A DNA stretch of 64,000 bases from Zasmidium citrigriseum. Lineage: Eukaryota; Ascomycota; Dothideomycetes; Mycosphaerellales; Mycosphaerellaceae. Position numbers and translations under genes: made by a program. Below the pieces are notes generated by a model. That model was not told the DNA's origin, did not search any database, and saw only the letters and a list, made by a program, of their open reading frames with translations. The DNA lies in the NCBI GenBank assembly GCA_002786025.1, contig NHNW01000049.1, positions 124,001 to 188,000 of the forward strand, given 5' to 3'. Positions 44,512 to 54,882 of the stretch are shown here, piece by piece; position 1 is the stretch's first letter; each line of letters begins with the position of its first letter.

Positions 44512-46593
44512 CTACTGCGCCGGTGGTTGATCGTTGTTGGTCTTGTTGCCAAAGACTCCTCCCGCGCCGCCGAGACCCTTGTTCATCCAGCCGTACCAGG
44601 ATCCACGGTTGGCGGCGTTCTTGGAGGCGTTCTCGTCTTTGGCCTCCTGGACCAAACGAAGAGGGCGCGGCTTTGAACCCATCATGATGGCGCCGCTGGG
44701 CTTATCTTTATCGCCGCTGCTGGTGGTGCTGCGAGGTGGTGATGATGGATTGGATCTCTCGGATGCGAGGCCACTCTCTGTCGCGCTGTCGACGTGTTCA
44801 ATGCCGCCGGCTGTGCTCGAGATGACGCTGTTCCTCTGGCTGCTGCCAATTTTGCTGTCACGTTGCTCATTGTCTTTGTCCACGTTGGTCTCTGAGATGG
44901 TAGGTACGTTCGATCCAGAAGAGGGTGCCCGCATGTTACCACCGAAGAACGAGTTACGCCCAGTTGGTGACGTCAAGCCGGGACTTAATGGACCCATCGA
45001 TTGTTGCGGCCCGCGATACATATTTGTGACCACGCTGGCAGCGGGCCATTCGGAGTTTGCACGTCGATGGCCTCCCACACGAGTAGAAGCAGACCTTCCA
45101 ATGGGTACCCGGGGCGCGGTCTGCGGATCCTCATGCTTCGATGGCTCATTCGACATCGAGGCTCGAGGTTGTGCCTCAAGTTGATCTGGGTTGATCGTTT
45201 GCGACGTTGGTCGTGCTTTGGGCTTGCCTCCCATAACGCTCTTCGCTCGTTGCAGAAGGCTCGGTTGTTCATCCTTCTCTGGCGGCGGGGGCGGCAGGTC
45301 CTTGTCTTTGTCGGCCTCATATCTTCGACTTGCGGCGCCCGGGCCTGCCATTAGGTCAGGCGTCTTGTCCAAGATCTGTTCGAACTGCTCATGTTGTAGA
45401 AGGCGCGAGATGATATTGTTAATATAAAGCGTCAAGGCCCTGTTTTGGTCTTTCAAGCTGTTAGCTTCAGCCTGCAGGCGCTTGTGCTCTTCTCCACCCT
45501 CTTCATCACCATGAGACTCAAGCTCGTCGGCCAAAGTAGTTCCTCCGCTGCGACCTTCTGGGGCATCTGGTTCGCGGGATGGTGGCCGGGAGTTATTGTT
45601 CGAAGGCGGCCTCAAGAAGTTGCTGAAGTCGCCATTGAGCGTTTTCTCGCTGAGCAGAAGTTGGAACGACTCGTTCTCCTCCATCAAGCGAGCATTCTGC
45701 ATCTTGGTCTCGTATAGTTGATTCTGCAGTTGTTGCATGTGGCCACCGCCCATGTTCTCAACCTCGACAAGTTTGATCTGAGCTTCTGCCAGTTCGAGTC
45801 GGAGTGACTCTATAACTTTATCTTTCTGCATCAACAGCTTCGAATTATGCCGTGAGCTGGAGTCGCTCCTTTGCACTGAAGATGGCGCGAATTGCCTGTC
45901 GGACACGTCCGGGTTCGGCGAGGGATTGCTACTACGCCCGTGACTTGACTGCCGTGAAAGGTTCGGTCTTCGTTCATCGTCCAGTCCAGCACGCATCTCT
46001 CGTTGAGCCAGAGTCTCCTTCATGCGCTGCATAGTCTGTTGCATTTCTTCCTCACGCGCAGCGACTTCCTCCTTTTCTTTCATAGCAGCTGCTCGTTCTG
46101 ATTCGTAGATCTGTTCCATTTCGCGACGTGCTCTCAAGCTCTCTTTCTTATCATTCTCTAAGTCTTCAATCTGTTCGGTGTGCTCGTGGACCCTCTCCTC
46201 TAGCAGGCCTTGCTCCTTGACCGCTTCGTCCAACTTCACCTGCAGTACTGCTGCATGTTTCTGCGACTCTTCGCAAGCCTGTTCGGCCTGCTGCAACTTC
46301 TGCTGCAGCTCCTCCATCTTCGCTTGCATTTCGGCTTTGGCGTCCTCTTCGGCAGGGTCAGGAGTCTGCGTCTGCTTCCTGGCAGCAGCAGCACGCGCAG
46401 AGACAGGTGCGCCGTTGCGGACAGATCGAGTGCGATTGACGCCGTTGGACGTTGTGGAGGCCGTTCCGGAGGCCTGTGATGATGCGGTCATTCTGGACGG
46501 GCTGCGCGAGGCAGGGCCGGTGGCTGTCGAGGAGGATGGGGTGCCGCGCCCAGCGCCGGCGGGCTTCTTGTTGTTGGGGGTGCCTGTAGACAT
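44512..46593 (-). CDS. Conserved-type coiled-coil protein, function unknown
   Basis: 693 residues, single exon, ATG at 46593. Residues 1-85 are low complexity (Ser/Thr/Gly/Ala). A long heptad-rich, Glu/Lys/Gln-rich coiled coil runs about 88-205, with further coiled segments at about 255-325 and 368-410. A hydrophobic conserved-looking block LTLYINNIISRLLQHEQFEQILDKTPDL (given here only as a landmark: positions about 390-417, key residues Tyr, Ile, Leu, His) ends the coiled region. The C-terminal part is Ser/Pro-rich and disordered, ending in a GSWYGWMNKGLGG motif. The layout suggests a cytoskeletal, polarity or vesicle-tether adaptor, but I do not recognise the family. It shares a 687-bp divergent region with the prp2-type gene. 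Confidence 0.82.
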   Translation of the reverse strand: MSTGTPNNKKPAGAGRGTPSSSTATGPASRSPSRMTASSQASGTASTTSNGVNRTRSVRNGAPVSARAAAARKQTQTPDPAEEDAKAEMQAKMEELQQKLQQAEQACEESQKHAAVLQVKLDEAVKEQGLLEERVHEHTEQIEDLENDKKESLRARREMEQIYESERAAAMKEKEEVAAREEEMQQTMQRMKETLAQREMRAGLDDERRPNLSRQSSHGRSSNPSPNPDVSDRQFAPSSVQRSDSSSRHNSKLLMQKDKVIESLRLELAEAQIKLVEVENMGGGHMQQLQNQLYETKMQNARLMEENESFQLLLSEKTLNGDFSNFLRPPSNNNSRPPSREPDAPEGRSGGTTLADELESHGDEEGGEEHKRLQAEANSLKDQNRALTLYINNIISRLLQHEQFEQILDKTPDLMAGPGAASRRYEADKDKDLPPPPPEKDEQPSLLQRAKSVMGGKPKARPTSQTINPDQLEAQPRASMSNEPSKHEDPQTAPRVPIGRSASTRVGGHRRANSEWPAASVVTNMYRGPQQSMGPLSPGLTSPTGRNSFFGGNMRAPSSGSNVPTISETNVDKDNEQRDSKIGSSQRNSVISSTAGGIEHVDSATESGLASERSNPSSPPRSTTSSGDKDKPSGAIMMGSKPRPLRLVQEAKDENASKNAANRGSWYGWMNKGLGGAGGVFGNKTNNDQPPAQ

Positions 46594-47280
46594 GCTCGAT
46601 CGAATGCGCCGTACCGCGCGCCAGCGTTGGAAGGAGAGCGAGTCTTATCGTGACATATGCAGGTGCGGTTATGGCGATCCGCCGAGAATAGAAGCCCCGG
46701 CGGCGGTGCAGGTTGGCAAGGCAAGCAGCGCACGCGAGCGGTGACGCTGACACGGCAGTGGCGATGGCAATGAGCAGGAGCGAGCAGCGACTCAGTAGGT
46801 GTATAATTGTGTGTGTGTATGGTAAAAGGAGGCGGATTGTCAACAAAGAGGAGGGTGTTGCAGTGGCAGATTGCAGATTGGCGACGTCGACTCGAGGGCA
46901 GCATGTGCCTTGCGCTTGAGGCCATCTCCCGGACCCACCGAGGAATCGTGCTGCCCCTGTTTTCGTTCAATGCGTCGCTGTTTCACTGGGCTGGAGCCTG
47001 GATGCAACACAAAACACTCGCTGCATTACCTGTTCGATCACCGATTGCTTCTCTAACTTGAATATTTCCGCAGTAGATAATCGATTGCCTGACGTCGCCA
47101 GTTGTTGCTTCCGTCACATGCTGTGGCTGAAACACCGCAATTTAGAGTTGCGGCTTGCCGACTGCCGATCCGCCGGGGTACAGCACGTGACACAGCTTTT
47201 GCTTCACCCACCTTTTCGGATAGTCGTAGGTCGTTGCTCATAGCATACGCAGGCTGCCATAGCCTCACAAATCACTCGCC
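46594..47280. promoter_or_regulatory. Divergent promoter region, coiled-coil gene / prp2-like
   Basis: 687 bp between divergent start codons. It contains a short TG run near 46808-46820. No definite core element identified; the assignment rests on gene orientation. Confidence 0.5.
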
Positions 47281-50200
47281 ATGGATCTCCGGACGTACGT
47301 CTCCGACCACTTGATCAAGCTGGTCGGAGGCAGCGAGGACATGATGGTCGACTTCGTGCTCCAAACCGCGAAATCAGCAAAGTCGCCTGGAGCTCTGTTG
47401 GACAAGCTGTCTGGCATGCTAGACTCTGGAGACGTGGACTTGAAACGATTCAGCGATGACCTATATTCCCGAGTCACCAAGCCCTCGTCGAATGGAACAT
47501 CGCTACCGAAGCGCGACAAGCCCAAAGAAAGCAAGAAAAAGTATGCGTTGGTGGAGATGGAAGTTGAGGATGAGGCCCCACCTCCGAGAGAAGAGCGAAA
47601 GAAGGATCGTGATGGTGAAAGAAAGTCGAAGCATCGATCAGATCGGGAGAGACGGCGGTCGAGAAGTCGAGAACGGCCAAGCAAGAAGTTGAGGCGAAGA
47701 GACGACGGCGATTTTGACGATCGATGGGGCGACGGCGACGAGGAAGAAGGTGAAGACTTTCCCTCACCTCCAGCCAAACGAACGAGATTCGACGATGGAT
47801 CTCGGTCCCCGCGTCGAGAGGGTCCAGAGCGAGAGGAAGAAGATGAGGAAGAGCGAGATCGAAGAGAACGTAAGGCGTTCGAGGAGCGGCTGAAGAACAA
47901 GGATGCTGGTTCTACAAAGAAGATCGTGGAGGATCGCTCCTCACACAGAGAGGCAGCCGATGCTGAGCGGAGGGCACAGGCTGGCAAGCTGTCTGCAGAA
48001 GAGATGAAAGCGTTGAGGTTACGATCAAGACAAGACTACTTGAAGAAACGATCTGCTCAAGAGCTGGCTCTTCTGAGGAGACAGGTCGCAGACGAAGCAG
48101 AGGAGGAGCGCAACAATCCAAATTTGACGCAGTCAGAGAAAGATGAATTTGCTCGCAACCGAGAGGCTCTGCGCCTGGCAGAGGAACGAGAAGGAATCGA
48201 CGACCATTATGATGGATATGCGATGCCAGAAGACTACATCACAGAGAAGGGCAAAATGGACACGAAGCGGAAACAGGACGCTTTGTACAGTCGATACGTG
48301 GATCGAGACGAGCAGGGTCGGGAACGATACGTGACCGAGCATGAGGAATGGGAGCGAGAGCAGCTGGCCAAGACCAAGGCGCAGATCATTGTTGCAGACC
48401 GCGTGAATGAGGGAGACTACGAATATGTGTTTGATGAAGAGCAACAACTCAAATGGGTCACAGATGCAACGATGCAAGGCGGCATGAGCAAGATGCAGAG
48501 CCAAGAAGAACGGCTGATGGCCCAACAACTCATTGCTGCAGAACGAAAAGCGAAGACGATCGAAGAGAAGCGGAAGACCTTGCCAGTCTACCAATATCGA
48601 CAAACATTCCTGGACGCCGTGGCCGAATACCAAATCCTCATCATCGTTGGTGAGACCGGTAGTGGAAAGACCACTCAGCTACCGCAATACCTGTACGAGG
48701 CAGGCTATTGCGAGAAGGGCATGAAAGTTGGCTGCACACAGCCACGTCGTGTCGCTGCCATGAGTGTCGCAGCTCGTGTAGCTGAAGAAATTGGCGTCAA
48801 AGTGGGCAATGAAGTCGGCTACGCCATTCGTTTCGAAGATGCCACCTCGGACAAAACCAAATTGAAGTACATGACGGATGGTATGTTACTTCGTGAGTTC
48901 TTGACTGAGCCCGATCTTGGCGGATACAGCTGTCTCATGATCGACGAGGCTCACGAGAGAACGCTACACACCGATATCCTGTTCGGTCTTGTGAAGGACA
49001 TCGCACGTGGAAGGCCAGACTTGAAGCTATTGATCTCCTCAGCTACTCTCGATGCGCAGAAGTTCAGTGAGTTCTTCGACGACGCCCCGATTTTGAACAT
49101 TCCCGGACGAACGTACGACGTCGAGATGAACTACTCACTCCAGCCTGAGGCAAACTATCTCTCGGCAGCGATAACAACAGTCTTCCAGATTCATTTGTCT
49201 CAGCCGATGCCGGGAGATATTTTGGTATTCTTGACTGGTCAAGACGAGATCGAGCAAGCAGAGCAGTCGTTGCAAGAAACTGCAAGAAAGCTAGGATCTG
49301 CGGCGCCAGAGTTGATGATATGTCCCATCTACGCCAACTTGCCCACTGATCTCCAGCAGAAGATCTTCGACCCCACGCCACCAAAAGTACGGAAGGTCGT
49401 TCTGGCAACGAATATTGCAGAGACTAGTTTGACTATCGACAACATTGTCTATGTCATCGATCCTGGGTACGTGAAGGAGAACAGATATACACCTGTCACC
49501 AACATGGAATCTCTTGTCGCAGTTCCCATATCTCGAGCTTCCGCAAACCAGAGAGCCGGCCGAGCTGGACGTACAGGACCCGGCAAGTGCTTCAGGTTGT
49601 ACACCAAGTGGGCGTATTACAACGATCTTCCAGAGAGCACCACTCCGGAAATCCAGCGAACAAACCTCATGAGCATCGTCCTCCTCCTAAAGTCCCTCGG
49701 CATCAACGACCTGATCAAGTTCGACTTCATGGACCCCCCCAGCCCAGACATGCTCATCCGGTCCCTCGAACAACTCTACGCCCTCGGCGCCCTCAACGAC
49801 AAAGGCGAACTGACCAAAATCGGTCGTCAAATGGCCGAATTCCCCACGGATCCCATGCTCGCCAAAGCCGTCCTAGCCGCCGACAAAGAAGGCTGCGTCG
49901 AAGAAGTCCTCTCCATCATCGCCATGCTCGGCGAAGCCAGCGCCCTCTTCTACCGCCCCAAAGACAAGAAACTCCAAGCCGACGCCGCCCGCGCCCGCTT
50001 CACAGTGAAAGAAGGGGGCGACCACCTCACCTACCTCAACATCTGGAACCAATGGGTCGACAGCGACTTCTCCTACGTCTGGGCGCGCGAAAATTTCCTC
50101 CAGCAACGCTCCCTCACCCGCGCCCGCGATGTCCGCGACCAACTCGCCAAACTCTGCGACCGCGTCGAAGTCACGCTCTCGACCTGCGGCGCGGCCAACA

Positions 50201-50514
50201 TCCCGCCCATCCAACGCGCCATCACGGCGGGCTTCTTCCCCAACGCCGCGCGCCTCCAGCGTAGCGGGGACTCGTACCGGACTGTCAAGAATAATATGAC
50301 GGTGCATATTCATCCTAGCTCGGTGTTGATGGATGTCAGGCCCAAGTGGGTTATCTTTTATGAGTTGGTGTTGACGAGTAAGGAGTTTATGAGGAGCGTT
50401 ATGCCGCTTAAGCCGGAGTGGTTGACCGAGTGTGCGCCGCATTATTATAAGAGTGGGGAGGTCGAGGCGCTTGGGGTTGATAGGGCGATGCCGAAGATTA
50501 GGGGGGCGAAGTAG
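47281..50514 (+). CDS. prp2: DEAH-box pre-mRNA-splicing ATPase, Prp2/DHX16 type
   Basis: 1,077 residues, single exon. The N-terminus (1-70) resembles the DHX16 N-terminal domain, followed by a long Arg/Glu/Ser-rich segment (about 75-220) and helical linker. Helicase motifs: I GETGSGKT (about 457), Ia TQPRRVAA, II DEAH (555-558), III SAT (587), IV FLTGQDEIE, V TNIAETSLTI, VI QRAGRAGR (about 757). These are followed by the winged-helix, ratchet and OB regions and a C-terminal MPLKPEWL block. Prp2 activates the B-act spliceosome before the first step of splicing, in the nucleus. Length and motif spacing fit Prp2/Cdc28 rather than Prp16, Prp22 or Prp43. Third-position usage changes abruptly near 50,250 from C-ending to G/T-ending codons while the frame stays intact (see findings). 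Confidence 0.93.
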   Translation: MDLRTYVSDHLIKLVGGSEDMMVDFVLQTAKSAKSPGALLDKLSGMLDSGDVDLKRFSDDLYSRVTKPSSNGTSLPKRDKPKESKKKYALVEMEVEDEAPPPREERKKDRDGERKSKHRSDRERRRSRSRERPSKKLRRRDDGDFDDRWGDGDEEEGEDFPSPPAKRTRFDDGSRSPRREGPEREEEDEEERDRRERKAFEERLKNKDAGSTKKIVEDRSSHREAADAERRAQAGKLSAEEMKALRLRSRQDYLKKRSAQELALLRRQVADEAEEERNNPNLTQSEKDEFARNREALRLAEEREGIDDHYDGYAMPEDYITEKGKMDTKRKQDALYSRYVDRDEQGRERYVTEHEEWEREQLAKTKAQIIVADRVNEGDYEYVFDEEQQLKWVTDATMQGGMSKMQSQEERLMAQQLIAAERKAKTIEEKRKTLPVYQYRQTFLDAVAEYQILIIVGETGSGKTTQLPQYLYEAGYCEKGMKVGCTQPRRVAAMSVAARVAEEIGVKVGNEVGYAIRFEDATSDKTKLKYMTDGMLLREFLTEPDLGGYSCLMIDEAHERTLHTDILFGLVKDIARGRPDLKLLISSATLDAQKFSEFFDDAPILNIPGRTYDVEMNYSLQPEANYLSAAITTVFQIHLSQPMPGDILVFLTGQDEIEQAEQSLQETARKLGSAAPELMICPIYANLPTDLQQKIFDPTPPKVRKVVLATNIAETSLTIDNIVYVIDPGYVKENRYTPVTNMESLVAVPISRASANQRAGRAGRTGPGKCFRLYTKWAYYNDLPESTTPEIQRTNLMSIVLLLKSLGINDLIKFDFMDPPSPDMLIRSLEQLYALGALNDKGELTKIGRQMAEFPTDPMLAKAVLAADKEGCVEEVLSIIAMLGEASALFYRPKDKKLQADAARARFTVKEGGDHLTYLNIWNQWVDSDFSYVWARENFLQQRSLTRARDVRDQLAKLCDRVEVTLSTCGAANIPPIQRAITAGFFPNAARLQRSGDSYRTVKNNMTVHIHPSSVLMDVRPKWVIFYELVLTSKEFMRSVMPLKPEWLTECAPHYYKSGEVEALGVDRAMPKIRGAK

Positions 50515-50881
50515 CGCTAGGGGTGTGAAAGTAGGGACGAGGTATGTGAGAGTGTATCAGATCACATGTCAGTATGTCTGCTTCCGTGTCTTTAGATACC
50601 CCACGAAAGTGAAAATGAAGCAGCACATGCTCTGAAACCATGTCAGTCACACCGCGCATCGGATGTTCCTGCCGCCAAGAATCACGCTCACTCGCGCTCC
50701 TGCCGTCAAGAACTTCATTCACTGCTTCCTTCCTTCCAGCAATAAGGTAGTCACAAGCCGCGTCACCTTCCGTCTCCGCCCTCTCCTTTAAATTCTGCAA
50801 ACTCCCGTCTCCTCCGACCAACAACAACCAACAACGACAACCGACAAGCAGCAACCACAACAGACCTCATCAAAGTTCACC
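50515..50881 (+). promoter_or_regulatory. Promoter and CA-rich leader of the secreted Cys-rich gene
   Basis: 367 bp. The last 60 bp before the ATG at 50882 are a C/A-rich, G-poor run (repeated CAACAA words), typical of the 5' leader of well-expressed filamentous-fungal genes. No other element identified. Confidence 0.5.
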
Positions 50882-51534
50882 ATGTTCCTCTTCAACCTCC
50901 TCGCCTCCTTGGCCCTCCTCCTCACCTTCTGCGTCCACATCACCACCGCCGACTTCCTCATCTACGGCCGGCACGAATCGCCAGCTGACCCCGACGCCGA
51001 ACCCCCCTACCTGTTCGAATCCATCACGTTCTTCGAAGGCCCGCCCTCGTGCGACGACGTCTGCGACACCAAAGCGACCTATGCACCGAAAGAAGATGTC
51101 AACAAGGTCGAGGGTGTGAGATGTGTGGGGTGCGATGTAAGTATAAGTAACATCCTCAGGACATATGAATGACGAGTGAATGGAATACTGATCACATACA
51201 GTCTGGCCCCGTCGCGGACTGGGACATCAAGGAGCTGGAGTTCCACCACACGAGTAACGAGACTGTCCACGGTGAGTTGCATTGGACGCTGTACGGTGAG
51301 TTTTCCCTTTTCCCCACAACGTCTTTGCGGATTCTGACGAGCAAGACAGGAAGCTCGGGATACTACCTCACGCCCGCGGATGGATCTGAACTGAAGGGAC
51401 AGTGTGAGCGGGTCAGCGATGATGACTTCGACTGTGACTGTGTCCTTATTGAAGGATTCCCGGCTCGTCGTATGCAGGGCGCGAAGCTGTTTTCGTGTTC
51501 GACGGTCTACGTCTACGATGATGTGGATTGGTAA
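50882..51534 (+). CDS. Small secreted cysteine-rich protein, 3 exons
   Basis: Exons 50882-51136, 51202-51295 and 51350-51534 give 177 residues. Introns are 65 and 54 bp with GTAAGT and GTGAGT donors and CAG acceptors; the frame is kept at both joins. A signal peptide is clear: a long Leu/Ala-rich core (MFLFNLLASLALLLTF) with cleavage probably after residue 23 (TTA|DF). The mature protein has eight Cys, in the pairs SCDDVC, RCVGC and DCDC plus two singles, an even number compatible with four disulfides. No domain recognised. Size, secretion and Cys content fit a candidate effector or wall-associated protein, but no function can be stated. A second GTGAGT lies inside exon 2 at 51272 and could give a shorter isoform. 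The gene follows prp2 on the same strand by 367 bp. Confidence 0.8.
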
Positions 51535-51805
51535 CGGGCGAGTCTTCTCCAGCACCAGGTGGCAATGGTACCAGCCCAATGCCCACCAGCGTCCCGGTCT
51601 ATGGATATCCAGCGGAGACGCAGTAAGGGCAGAGTGATGAGTGCTTTCCCTACTTCGGGGATCTGAAAGGAATCAGCAGAGGTTGATACACCTAGAGTCT
51701 TAGATGCTAAATGATATCCTCGAGAGTCTCATATATGTTTCCTCTCATAAAATCTGTCTGTCGTTGACTTGGCTTTCCTTCTCCAAAGACAAAGTCTTTC
51801 ATCCC

Positions 51806-52470
51806 CTACTCCGGCCCCTTAAAACTCTCCGTCAAAGTCGCCATCCCCAGATAATCCAACTTCCCCACATCAACACCCTCCTTCCTCAAAATATCATAAG
51901 CAGTCACCATATGAAAGAAGAAGTTCGGGATGGCGAAGTTCTGCAAAAACTGCAGAGCGGTCTTGAAGTCGATCTCGCGACTCGCCAGTTTGACATGGCA
52001 GGGGGCGTCCTACACGACACACATCAGCAAGAACACACAAGAGAGCAGAGATCTGGGAGAGGGACATACAGCAGCAACAAAAGTCTCCTTCTTCGCCTTC
52101 TTCAACACAGCAAGAGTCTTCTCAATCCGCGCGTAGAGCTCAGGGAACGTCTTCTCGTTGTCTTCCATGGGCGTTTCCTCGCCGCCTCCGATGCGGTTGA
52201 TGATGCCCTTGGAGGTGTTGCTGCAGGTTTGGACTTGGAAGATTAGGCCCTACAAAAATACACAATCAACATCAGCACACATCCTGCTTGGAGAGGGAGT
52301 CCAGGTGGTAGTCGCCGACTTACATACATATCCTCCGCAATCTTGCCCTCCAGCAATTTGGACTTGTCGACATTGTTCTTCTCGCACCAGGCCTCGCCTT
52401 TCTTGAGCACGGCGAGGAGGTTTTCGAGTTCGCGGACGAAGAGCGGGACGCTGAAGTCGTAGAGAGACAT
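51806..52470 (-). CDS. DUF1993-family protein, 3 exons
   Basis: Exons 52470-52324, 52249-52070 and 52009-51806 give 176 residues; introns are 74 and 60 bp with GTAAGT and GTATGT donors and TAG acceptors, all joins in phase 0. The ATG at 52470 begins MSLYDFSVPLFVRELENLLAVL, the typical N-terminus of DUF1993 proteins. Further family landmarks are QTCSNTSKGIINRIGGGE (about 55-72), a LYARIEKT helix and NFAIPNFFFHMVTAYDILR near the C-terminus, followed by the GVDVGKLDYLG end. The family is all-helical, DinB-like and of unknown activity. No signal peptide or membrane helix. Cytoplasmic location is inferred. Confidence 0.87.
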
Positions 52471-53116
52471 GCTTGCTGATGGCGTGATGTGGGGCAAGGA
52501 TCAGATGTCGCAATCCGGGTCAACGGTAGGGTTGTGGGATGTAAGTGAATGAATCTGAACCGAGACCGAAGGAGGACTTTTATATCTTTCTCTGTTGTTC
52601 GCAAATCTTCGGTTTTCTTTTGCTGGTTGTTAGAGGCAACAAGTGTCGTCTCAAGCGGACGCCGGATTGACTTTCTCCTGCCAGACCCACTTGAATTACA
52701 AATCCCACAGCAGAGAGAGCAGCTACGTTCCAACGAGCCCTCTGTATGGAAGGATCACATTCCAAACAAACGAGAGCATTGGCTCCTGCTATGGCACTGT
52801 ACAGAAAGAAGATCGTTTCCTATGCAGGTGTACGATAAGTCATGTGAGTACCCTTCTCCTGTGCAGATTCACCAAGCTTTGATGGATTGGTCATGGTAGT
52901 GCAAAGCGTTCGGCGATACTAGTGTAAGATCCGACGCTTTCGCATCTCAGCTAGGAGGATAGCTGACCTTGCTTAGGAATTGCCGTTGTGATTGGAGAAA
53001 AGGCGGTCAGGAAGAGGTCATCTTTTTATCCACGTATCATCCTTCATAACCTCGTATAAGCCCGCGTCTCTTTACCTGTACATGAGCAGACACACCCCTC
53101 TCTTCCCCTTCCCACA
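52471..53116. other. Intergenic region with an unassigned Cys-containing frame
   Basis: 646 bp between the DUF1993 start and the MFS stop. An open plus-strand frame at 52643-52882 contains four Cys after an upstream TTAG acceptor-like site, but it has no ATG of its own and no supported first exon. I do not call a gene. Confidence 0.4.
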
Positions 53117-54882
53117 TCAAATAATGTACCGATACCCCTTCTGCAACATCCTCGCCGTCGCCAAATCGATCCCCTCCAACTCAGCCGTCTTCTCCAACTT
53201 CTTGATATCCCTTTCCGTCAACGTCGCATCCTCCGTCTCCATGCGTGCAAGCTGTCGGTTCTGGTACTGCAAGTAGAATCTCAAGATGATGCCACAAATG
53301 GCCGCGATGCCGACGAGCCCGATGTTGATGCCCATGGCTTCGCGGTAGTAGGGGTATTGGCTGTCGTTGTAGGTGAAGGGCGTCCAGATGGAGGCTGCGT
53401 TTCCAACGCTGTTGATGAACGCGAGGGCTGCGGCGCGTTTGGCGGGTGGACGGGGGATGGCGTTGGCGATCCAGGCGTAAATCTGGAAGATGCTGTCAGT
53501 GATTTTGTTCACGGCCAAAAGTAGATTCGTGGGGACTCACGGTTCCGTTCATGACGAAGATGAAGTTCAGCAAGAAGAGGCTGAAGTAGCGAGGACCAAA
53601 ACCTTCCGTGAACATAAATAGCAGAGCTCCAACGATGACGATTGGGACGGGATAGATGTAGAACCAGAATCGGTTTCCAACTTTATCAGAAGCAATACCA
53701 TGCGCCAGGGACCAGAAGACAATAAAGACGTACGGCGGGGCCACAAGCAGCAGAGAGACGATGTTGCCATATCCAAGAGATCTCGTCAGAGTAGGAAAGA
53801 AGTTCTGGAAGCCTGCGGCGCCGGTGATACCGTGGTAAGCCAAGGCGAGGATGTACGTCTTGGGTTCCGTAAATGCGGCCTTCAATCCAGTAAGATGGCT
53901 CATCTTTCCGCCGGCATCAAGATCGGCCTCTGAAGCATCCAAAGCCATTCGGCGGTTGGCCACATGTTTCATCTCATCGCTGAGAAGGCTCCAGGTGTGT
54001 GGGAAGTCCGGGAGGACGAAGACGACGATGATGCCGATGAAGACAGTGATCGTTCCCTCGATGATGTACAGCTAGTCGCACAAAGTCAGCACTTTGTAAC
54101 TCACGCCTCAGTTGTGCAAGCGACTTACCCATTCCCACGATGTGATGCCGAGATCCCCATCAAGACCGCTCAAAATGCCAGCGGCGATCAAACTGCCAAA
54201 AGCGCCAGAGATGAGCGATCCAGAATAGAAGATCGACATTCGCAAGTTAAGCTCCTTCTTGGTATACCATTTTGATAAGTAGAAGAGGATGCCGGCAAAG
54301 AAGGGCGCCTCGACCAGACCAAGGATAATTCGACATGCAACGATCTCTCCATAGCTCCTAACCTGGGATGTGAGGGCTGAGACGAGACCCCAAGCGATGA
54401 TAAAGAAACCGAGATACCAGCTCGGCTTGCCGCAGAAATTAAGCATGGCGTTAGAAGGCACTTGCGCCGTGACCTGTACCACATCAGTACCACCATCTCT
54501 CGGGTCAGGCTGGTGGAACACCCACATAACCAACGAACAAGATACTCAACCCAACCTGGTACTGATTTCCAACCAGGTTCAGATCCTCTTCCAGACCCTG
54601 CAACCTCGCAGCCGCATAGTTGTTCCGGTCGATGTAGTTCATCAAGTAGACAAGAACCACCAGCGGCATGATCAATGTATCGATCTTTCTCCTGAGCTTC
54701 TTTGCAAGAATTTGCTCTTCCGGGGTCAACTCGGCCATGTGGAGCGCGTCTTCCTTGGTAATGTCATCGCCTTTGGTGAAGTCATGATCGTGGACTTCCT
54801 TGTGGATCTGGTCGCCCTTTTCGCTGTCGTGTGCTAGAGTGGTCTGGAAACCGCCTGGGAGGCCGGTAGCGAGGGAGCCCAT
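53117..54882 (-). CDS. MFS transporter, anion:cation symporter (Dal5/Tna1-like) family, 4 exons
   Basis: Exons 54882-54526, 54473-54129, 54071-53541 and 53482-53117 give 532 residues. Introns are 52, 57, 58 and all joins are phase 0; donors are GTGGGT, GTAAGT and GTGAGT. The ATG at 54882 starts MGSLATGL. After an acidic/His N-terminal tail (1-65) come about twelve membrane helices. Family motifs: LMNYIDRNNYAAARL near 81-95, FVGYVTAQVPSNAML at the first junction, FYLSKWYTKKELNLRMSIFYSG, GNRFWFYIYP and NGTIYAWIANAIPR at the last junction. This is the ACS family that takes up allantoate, nicotinate, pantothenate and similar organic anions at the plasma membrane. The substrate cannot be chosen from sequence. 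The C-terminal tail is charged and cytosolic. Confidence 0.9.

Noticed and set aside
49587..50264. 225-codon alternative frame inside prp2
   Set aside because: It results from the C-rich codon block: a His/Pro/Arg-rich translation with no domain, inside a clear helicase frame.
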